This document shows, piece by piece, positions 6,125 through 10,980 of a stretch of DNA of 10,980 nt. The notes under the pieces were generated by a model. It did no database searches. It had not been told where the DNA came from and saw only the letters and a list, made by a program, of their open reading frames with translations. This stretch comes from an uncultured Collinsella sp. GTDB taxonomy: Bacteria > Actinomycetota > Coriobacteriia > Coriobacteriales > Coriobacteriaceae. The translations under genes were made by a program, and so were the position numbers. Location: the NCBI GenBank assembly GCA_900554595.1, contig USHZ01000053.1:1-10980 (forward strand). Reading direction: 5' to 3'. Numbering within the stretch: position 1 is the first letter of the stretch; each line of letters starts with the position of its first letter.

Positions 6125-6223
6125 AGTAGATTTTTGGGACATGCCTTAAAATCTACCTTTCGTCAGCGCTCCAAAGACTGCCCACCTAAAAGTAGATTTT
6201 TAGGCATGTCCCAAAAATCTACC
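6125..6223. repeat. Pair of inverted 33-bp REP-like palindromic elements
   Basis: The segment 6125-6157 and the reverse complement of 6191-6223 agree at 30 of 33 bases, with a 31-bp core containing a single mismatch. Each copy is itself a hairpin: GTAGATTTT pairs with AAAATCTAC (6126-6134 with 6148-6156) around a 13-nt loop reading TGGGACATGCCT plus one base. A 33-base spacer separates the copies, so the DNA or RNA can fold as two small hairpins or one long one. It sits between the DUF554 gene and the sngA promoter. It could terminate transcription in both directions or be a mobile REP-like doublet; the GTAG at the base of each stem recalls the tetranucleotide flanking RAYT-type REP hairpins. 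No transposase lies in the window. Confidence 0.8.
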
Positions 6224-6257
6224 TGTGAGCAGTATCTCGAACACCTGTTTGATGCTG

Positions 6258-6266
6258 TGCTATGAT
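6258..6266 (+). promoter_or_regulatory. Extended -10 promoter for the sng (Shango) operon
   Basis: TGCTATGAT fits an extended -10 well, with TATGAT one base from the TATAAT consensus, 38 bases before the GTG start of sngA. At a 17-bp spacing the -35 position (CGAACA) is poor. The predicted leader is about 30 nt and contains AGGAG at 6294-6298, six bases before the start codon. Confidence 0.5.
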
Positions 6267-6304
6267 ATGAGGTCACCGACACCATATAGGGAGAGGAGAG
6301 GGCG

Positions 6305-8065
6305 GTGGCCGACCAGGACGTCAAGATGCTCATCGAGCGCATTATGGCCGAGGCCCGGACCCATCAGTCCGCCCGCTTCTCAAACGAAATCTATGCTGAC
6401 GAGCCGATTCTCAAGACCGGTCGTCAGATGCAGAACTTCCTCCCCGACCAGTACCGCAAGATGCGCGAGATATCACGCTGGCAAGATGATCCCAAAGGCG
6501 GCGCGGGACGTTGGCTATCGGAGGCGGAGCTCTTTTACCGCCAAGGCCTGCTGATGGCCGACTTCGAGGACGATTGCCCCTACAACGGCACCTTTAAGTC
6601 GTACTTTCCCACCTACAATGCCATGAGCGATCGACAGTTGCGCGGCTACTTTACCTGGCGTGCCCAAGTTCGTCGCGGCAATATCGAGGAGACATCGACC
6701 TCGTTTGCTTTTCTGTATCTTTACGAATTGATCTGCGGCATTGGCGTCGACAATCCGCGTGACGGCTATGACAAGATCAGGGCATTTTGGGATGCCTATC
6801 GCGCCTTTGAACCCGGCATCGACCGGTTCGCACGCGTGTGGCTGCAGGACTACGCCGTGTTCCACGGGCTCGACCCCAAGCTGCTTCGTGACTCTAAAAC
6901 CGTCATGTTCGATAACGCCCTTATCGAGCTACGGCGCGCGGCGCGAGACCTTGTACCCGCGCCGACGGCGTCGGACCAGGCCCCCAAACGTCGCAAGGCC
7001 TCCGAGCCCACGCTTCCCCTTCCGCCCGACGAGGCACGCGAGGAGCGACTCATGGCCGCCATCAACGCCCTCTCCACGTACAACCTCAATAACTCAAGGC
7101 TCAATCGCAGTCACCATCGCGATCTGCGCCACGTGGCATGCGCCGTGTATGTCCGCATGGCGAGCTACTATGACACGCACCGAAAGACCGGTATCGTGGC
7201 GAGCTTGTTTGGGGAGGAGACGGCCATGCCCTACACCATGTTTGCCTCGGCCGTGTTCTTTGCGCCCGAGCGCCACGAAGACTGCGAATATCGTCTGGAC
7301 CCCATTCACATCTACCGCTGCCAAAATGGCTTTTGGGAATGCATACGCATCCACGGCAGCAGACAAAAGAGCAGCAAGCTTGGCGAGATGATGCGCGCCT
7401 GCGACCAACGCCTGCGCCTGGCCCTGGACCCCGCCCATCCTCTAAAGGAAGAGAAGGTCCCCAAATATATGGCCAAGATCATCGATGACGAGATCGTGGC
7501 ATGGCTTTCGTGGGATGCCGCGCACCAGCCCGTCAAGATCGATATCGATCTGAGTCAGCTGGGGCACATTCGGAGCGCTGCCGCACAAACGCGCGAGGCG
7601 CTTTTGATTGACGAGGAGCGCGAAGACGGCACGCTTGCAGATGCCGAGACAGCGGACTCAGGGCAACCGGAAGCCGAACCCGTAGCCGACGCGACGGTCG
7701 AGGCGGTCGCGGCGGCCGCAGGGCAGGACGAGGACGACGAGCCGACCATATCCACCGAACAGTTTGATGTCGTGGCACCGCTTCTCGCGCCGACGCCCGC
7801 GTTCGCAGCGGCTGCGCCCGCTGACGCCACGAACGAACTCGCGCCTGCGGCAGCCGCCTATCTGCGTGCGCTGCTCGAGCAGAACACAGCGCAGGCGGCA
7901 TCGGCGCAGGAGAGGTCGGAGCAGAGCGAGGACATGCTCGTCGATAGCATCAACGAAGCGCTCTTTGACCTGGTGGGCGACACCGTTATTGAATTTGGCT
8001 CAGCAGGACCGCAAATTATCGAGGACTACGAAGCAGACGTGAGAGGATACTTAGACCATGAGTGA
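6305..8065 (+). CDS. sngA: TerB_N/TerB_C domain protein, Shango component SngA
   Basis: First gene of the defence trio, 586 aa. The TerB_N domain covers about residues 68-215 and shows its typical core: GTFKSYFPTYNAMSDRQLRG (95-114), YFTWRAQVRRG, then SFAFLYLYELICGIG (133-147). A middle helical part follows (about 240-405). The TerB_C-like region begins VKIDIDLSQLGHIRS (410-424) and ends EALFDLVGDTVIEFG (551-565). Between these halves lies a long acidic, alanine-rich low-complexity insertion (about 436-515). A compact central TerB domain is not obvious. The start is GTG at 6305 with AGGAG six bases upstream. The stop overlaps sngB by 8 bases, indicating coupled translation. In Shango the TerB-domain protein works with an ATPase and a helicase to restrict phage; its biochemical action is not clear. 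The domain call is strong; the system name rests on the matching trio and order. Confidence 0.9.
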   Translation: MADQDVKMLIERIMAEARTHQSARFSNEIYADEPILKTGRQMQNFLPDQYRKMREISRWQDDPKGGAGRWLSEAELFYRQGLLMADFEDDCPYNGTFKSYFPTYNAMSDRQLRGYFTWRAQVRRGNIEETSTSFAFLYLYELICGIGVDNPRDGYDKIRAFWDAYRAFEPGIDRFARVWLQDYAVFHGLDPKLLRDSKTVMFDNALIELRRAARDLVPAPTASDQAPKRRKASEPTLPLPPDEAREERLMAAINALSTYNLNNSRLNRSHHRDLRHVACAVYVRMASYYDTHRKTGIVASLFGEETAMPYTMFASAVFFAPERHEDCEYRLDPIHIYRCQNGFWECIRIHGSRQKSSKLGEMMRACDQRLRLALDPAHPLKEEKVPKYMAKIIDDEIVAWLSWDAAHQPVKIDIDLSQLGHIRSAAAQTREALLIDEEREDGTLADAETADSGQPEAEPVADATVEAVAAAAGQDEDDEPTISTEQFDVVAPLLAPTPAFAAAAPADATNELAPAAAAYLRALLEQNTAQAASAQERSEQSEDMLVDSINEALFDLVGDTVIEFGSAGPQIIEDYEADVRGYLDHE

Positions 8066-9362
8066 TACCGCATCCGCAGCACCCCGTGTGCCCAAGCGCG
8101 TCGCCGCCGTCATTCTCAACTCGCTCAAGGGCGGCGTTGTCCCGCGCATTGGCCTTCCCTACATCACCGTAGGACGCGAGGTCGAGATCCGCGCCCTGCT
8201 CACCGACCTAAGTCTCATCGCCGACGGCGGCGCAAGCTTCCGTTTCCTAGTCGGTCGCTACGGCGCCGGCAAGAGCTTTTTGCTCCAGACCATCCGAACG
8301 CATGCCATGGGCGAGGGCTTCGTGGTCGCCGATGCCGACCTTTCCCCCGAGCGCCGCCTACAGGGCGGCCAGGGCCAGGGCCTCGCCACCTATCGCGAGC
8401 TCATCCGCAACATATCGACCAAGACGCGCCCCGAGGGCGGTGCGCTCAACCTTATCCTGGATCGCTGGGTCGCCTCGTGTGCCGACGTCGACGAGTCTGC
8501 CGTCAATGCCCAACTGGCCCCGATTGAGGAGATGGTCCACGGCTTCGACTTCATCCGCATGCTCCGCCGCTATCGCACGGCCGTATCCGAGGGCGACGAA
8601 GAGGCCATGAGCCGCGTGACCAAATGGATCCGCGGCGAGTACCGCACCAAGAGCGAGGCTCGCGCCGAGCTGGGCTCCTCGACCATCATCAGCGACGACG
8701 ACTGGTACGACTACGTTAAGCTCATTGCGCGCTTTTTGGTCTGCAGCGGCTACAAGGGCATGCTGGTACTCATCGACGAGCTCGTGAATCTGTATAAGAT
8801 TCCCAACGCGATCACGCGACAGTACAACTACGAGAAAATCCTAACGATGTACAACGACACGCTCCAGGGCAAAGCGCAGTACCTGGGCATGATCATGGGC
8901 GGCACGCCGACCTCTATCGAGGACCGTCGCCGCGGCGTGTTCTCCTACGAAGCCCTGCGCAGTCGACTCGCTCAGGGTCGGTTTGCGCGCGAAGACCTTA
9001 AGGACATGCTCGCGCCCATCATTCGCCTGCAGCCACTCACCTATGAGGAGCTGCTGGTGCTCATCGAAAAGCTCATGCAAATTCACGCCGGCTACTTTGG
9101 CTGGACACCCACGCTTACCGAGAACGACTTGGTGGACTTTCTCAAGATTGAGTTCGGCCGTGTGGGAGCCGATACGCACCTAACGCCGCGTGAGGTCATT
9201 CGCGACTTTATCGAGCTGCTCGATATCCTGTGCCAGAATCCCGACGCCAACGTAGCCGAGCTGCTACAAAGCGTCGGCGGCGATGCGCTGGCGCCAGCAG
9301 CCGCAACAGGCAACACCGGCACCGCAGGCGACGACCGTAACTTCGCCGAATTCACCATCTAA
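8058..9362 (+). CDS. sngB: BrxD-type (DUF2791) P-loop ATPase, Shango component SngB
   Basis: This 434-aa protein of the BREX ATP-binding domain family (DUF2791/BrxD) belongs to the AAA-like P-loop ATPases. The family's N-terminal signature is visible as VPKRVAAVILNSLKGGVVPR (11-30), then TVGRE. Walker A is GRYGAGKS at 66-73, with lysine at 72. Walker B is MLVLIDE at 235-241, followed by LVNLYKI. The stretch YLGMIMGGTPTSIED (275-289) is also typical of the family. The tail from about 405 is alanine- and glycine-rich. BrxD also occurs in type 2 BREX alongside an Lhr-like helicase; no other BREX gene (BrxC, PglX, PglZ) is visible here, whereas a TerB-domain gene is, so Shango is the better fit. 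The start at ATG 8058 overlaps sngA, with GAGAGGA about ten bases upstream. Both nucleotide-binding motifs are intact, so it should be an active ATPase. Confidence 0.92.
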   Translation: MSDTASAAPRVPKRVAAVILNSLKGGVVPRIGLPYITVGREVEIRALLTDLSLIADGGASFRFLVGRYGAGKSFLLQTIRTHAMGEGFVVADADLSPERRLQGGQGQGLATYRELIRNISTKTRPEGGALNLILDRWVASCADVDESAVNAQLAPIEEMVHGFDFIRMLRRYRTAVSEGDEEAMSRVTKWIRGEYRTKSEARAELGSSTIISDDDWYDYVKLIARFLVCSGYKGMLVLIDELVNLYKIPNAITRQYNYEKILTMYNDTLQGKAQYLGMIMGGTPTSIEDRRRGVFSYEALRSRLAQGRFAREDLKDMLAPIIRLQPLTYEELLVLIEKLMQIHAGYFGWTPTLTENDLVDFLKIEFGRVGADTHLTPREVIRDFIELLDILCQNPDANVAELLQSVGGDALAPAAATGNTGTAGDDRNFAEFTI

Positions 9363-9397
9363 CCTGCCAAAAAGGGACAGGTTTATTTTGGCAGGTT
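9361..9397. repeat. 12-bp inverted repeat hairpin with GGGACA loop between sngB and sngC
   Basis: AACCTGCCAAAA (9361-9372) is perfectly complementary to TTTTGGCAGGTT (9386-9397) around the 13-nt loop AGGGACAGGTTTA. It overlaps the sngB stop codon and is followed by TTTTA, so it could act as a terminator or attenuator. The loop length and the GGGACA core match the elements at 6125-6223, which points to a common REP-like family. Confidence 0.75.
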
Positions 9398-9419
9398 TTA
9401 TCTGCACAAACGTTGAGAC

Positions 9420-9441
9420 GGCAATGCAGCAAACCATTGCC
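9420..9441 (+). promoter_or_regulatory. Hairpin in the sngC leader
   Basis: GGCAATG (9420-9426) and CATTGCC (9435-9441) form a perfect 7-bp stem with an 8-nt loop. It is bracketed by an 8-bp direct repeat, CGTTGAGA, at 9411-9418 and 9447-9454. It lies between the larger hairpin and the AGGAGG site of sngC (9469-9474), and may be an operator palindrome or an mRNA structure controlling the helicase. I see no strong promoter in this gap. Confidence 0.4.
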
Positions 9442-9478
9442 AGCCGCGTTGAGAGGTTCGTGTTTGAGAGGAGGCCCC

Positions 9479-10980
9479 ATGAACGCCTTTGACCGATATG
9501 CTCCGTTTATCCAAGACTTCATCTACTCCCACGATTGGGAGAGCTTACGCTCTATCCAGGTTGCAGCAGCCGATGCCATCTTCAACACACAAGACAATGT
9601 GCTCCTGACGGCATCCACGGCATCTGGCAAAACTGAGGCGGCCTTCTTTCCCATCCTGACCGAGTTTTGGGAGAACCCGCCCGCGAGCGTGGGCGCCCTC
9701 TACATTGGCCCCCTCAAAGCACTCATCAACGACCAGTTCGTTCGCCTCAACGACCTCTGCGAAGAGGCCGATATCCCTGTCTGGCACTGGCATGGCGATG
9801 TCTCGCAGTCGCACAAGGCTAAGCTCATCAAAAAACCGAGCGGCATCCTGCAGATTACGCCCGAATCGCTCGAGGCGCTCCTGATCCATAAGCACATGGC
9901 GATCCCGCGCATGTTTTGTGACCTGCGCTATGTGGTCATCGACGAGGTTCACTCGCTCATGCGCGGCGACCGCGGCGGGCAGACGCTCTGCCTTATCGAG
10001 CGTCTCTCGCGTATGGCCGGCGTGCAGCCCCGCCGCATCGGCCTTTCGGCTACCATCGGCGACCCCGAGCGGACGGGTGCCTTCCTGTCGCAGGGGACGG
10101 GGCGCGACTGCATCATCCCCCGCTTTGAAGAACCGCGCCGCGTGTGGCGCATCTCCATGGAGCACTTCTACAACTCGGGCCCCCAGGCTCAGCAGCGGGG
10201 ATTCATGGGCACAGGTCCTCAAGAAGCCGAGGTGCTCGCATGCGAGCGCATTGAGGCGGCACCGCCCGCGGCGCTGCCCGCCGGCGCCCAAGACATGCGC
10301 CACAGCGGACAGCTCACGCAAGAGGAGCGCCGTCAACGTCGCGAGCAGGCACGGGGCAAGGCTGCCCCCAAGGACCGTCGCACTTCCTCGGCTCCCGAGG
10401 GCGAAGTCGACATCCCGCAGGCAACCGAACAGGCGCTGCTCAACCCCACCGACACCGCACCCGACAACGCCGACCCCGGCATGGGCTACATCTTTGAACA
10501 TACCCGCGGCCGCAAGTGCCTGGTCTTTGCCAACTCGCGCGAGGAGGCAGAGGCCGTGTGCTCCATGTTGCGCAGCTACTGCGAGAGCCGGCACGAGCCA
10601 GACCGCTTTCTCATCCATCACGGCAACCTTTCGGCATCGCTGCGCGAGACGGCCGAGGAGCTCATGCGCGACGAAGAGCAGGCGCAGACGACCATCACCA
10701 CCTCCACGCTGGAGCTCGGCATTGATATCGGTCGCCTGGAGCGCGCGTTCCAGATTGACGCGCCGTTTACCGTCAGCTCCTTTTTGCAGCGCATGGGGCG
10801 CACAGGCCGTCGCGACCTTCCGCCCGAGATGTGGTTTGTCATGCGCGAGGAAGAACCCGAGCCGCGCACGATGATGCCCGAAACGATACCCTGGAAGCTC
10901 CTGCAGGGCATCGCACTCGTACAACTCTATCGCGAGGAAAAGTGGGTCGAGCCGCCCGAGCTCGATCGACTCCCCTACAG
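9479..10980 (+). CDS. sngC: Lhr-like DEVH-box helicase, Shango component SngC (partial, runs off right edge)
   Basis: At least 500 codons are open from ATG 9479 to the window end with no stop, so the C-terminus is missing. A perfect AGGAGG lies four bases upstream. It is a superfamily 2 helicase of the Lhr/BrxHI type. Visible motifs are motif I TASTASGKTEA (44-54), motif Ia-like YIGPLKALINDQ (75-86), TPESLEALL (127-135), motif II VIDEVHSL (153-160, DEVH box), motif III LSATIGDPE (189-197), TSTLELGIDIGRLERAF (408-424), and motif VI QRMGRTGRR (437-445). The two RecA-like lobes (about 20-225 and 335-460) are joined by a charged, low-complexity segment at about 240-335 rich in R, Q, E and P. It should translocate on or unwind nucleic acid using ATP. 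With sngA and sngB it completes the Shango set, but a 116-bp structured gap separates it from sngB. A type 2 BREX helicase is the alternative reading. Confidence 0.93.
   Translation, partial: MNAFDRYAPFIQDFIYSHDWESLRSIQVAAADAIFNTQDNVLLTASTASGKTEAAFFPILTEFWENPPASVGALYIGPLKALINDQFVRLNDLCEEADIPVWHWHGDVSQSHKAKLIKKPSGILQITPESLEALLIHKHMAIPRMFCDLRYVVIDEVHSLMRGDRGGQTLCLIERLSRMAGVQPRRIGLSATIGDPERTGAFLSQGTGRDCIIPRFEEPRRVWRISMEHFYNSGPQAQQRGFMGTGPQEAEVLACERIEAAPPAALPAGAQDMRHSGQLTQEERRQRREQARGKAAPKDRRTSSAPEGEVDIPQATEQALLNPTDTAPDNADPGMGYIFEHTRGRKCLVFANSREEAEAVCSMLRSYCESRHEPDRFLIHHGNLSASLRETAEELMRDEEQAQTTITTSTLELGIDIGRLERAFQIDAPFTVSSFLQRMGRTGRRDLPPEMWFVMREEEPEPRTMMPETIPWKLLQGIALVQLYREEKWVEPPELDRLPY

Noticed and set aside
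6125..6223. CRISPR array or simple transcription terminator
   Set aside because: There are only two copies, in inverted rather than direct orientation, with one spacer, so it is not CRISPR; and the nested 33-bp symmetry exceeds what a plain terminator needs, although termination may still occur.
6305..9362. Tellurite-resistance operon (Ter) or BREX type 2 system
   Set aside because: TerB_N/TerB_C without TerC, TerD or TerZ does not indicate a tellurite operon, and no PglX, PglZ or BrxC is visible; the trio fits Shango better. BREX genes beyond the right edge cannot be excluded.
9545..10924. Long minus-strand open frame (459 codons) opposite the helicase
   Set aside because: The plus strand there encodes an unmistakable helicase with ordered motifs; the minus frame shows no domain and is a codon-bias shadow.
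1..10980. tRNA, rRNA, integrase, transposase or attachment sites
   Set aside because: I looked for these around the defence locus and saw none, so I cannot claim a mobile island despite the REP-like hairpins.

Overview
The window is high-GC DNA with dense genes, strong AGGAGG-type ribosome sites, several GTG starts, Gram-positive signal peptides and a sortase-like tail. Together with the protein styles this suggests a gut actinobacterium of the class Coriobacteriia, with Collinsella or a relative as the best guess. That assignment is by recognition and was not tested by a search.

Layout. (1) Positions 1-1786, minus strand: a GlcD/lactate-dehydrogenase-type FAD oxidoreductase followed 2 bases later by the start of etfB, which runs off the left edge. 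This is a flavin redox operon that probably continues into etfA. (2) Positions 1787-2132: a divergent intergenic region with candidate promoters and a one-helical-turn TTGGTCA direct repeat. (3) Positions 2133-5312, plus strand: five tightly spaced genes that look like one operon. They encode a 98-aa cytoplasmic protein, a membrane-anchored small protein, a secreted WxL-like beta-rich protein, a tiny secreted protein with a degenerate sortase signal (LAQTSD), and a large secreted cysteine-containing protein with an acidic linker. It resembles a cell-surface or fibre-like assembly and I know no name for it. (4) Positions 5402-6118: a DUF554 membrane protein. (5) Positions 6119-6304: a pair of near-identical inverted 33-bp hairpin elements, then a promoter. 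(6) Positions 6305-10980: three genes encoding a TerB_N/TerB_C protein, a BrxD-type (DUF2791) P-loop ATPase and an Lhr-like DEVH helicase. Their content and order match the anti-phage defence system Shango (sngA-sngB-sngC). The helicase has no stop codon in the window and continues past the right edge.

How the genes work together. The Shango trio should form an ATP-driven phage-defence module; sngA and sngB overlap by 8 bp. sngB and sngC are separated by 116 bp that holds two hairpins, so the helicase may be expressed separately. Hairpins with a GGGACA-containing 13-nt loop occur just before sngA and between sngB and sngC, and look like dispersed REP-like elements. The most novel-looking part of the window is the surface operon at 2133-5312; the most confidently assigned system is Shango.
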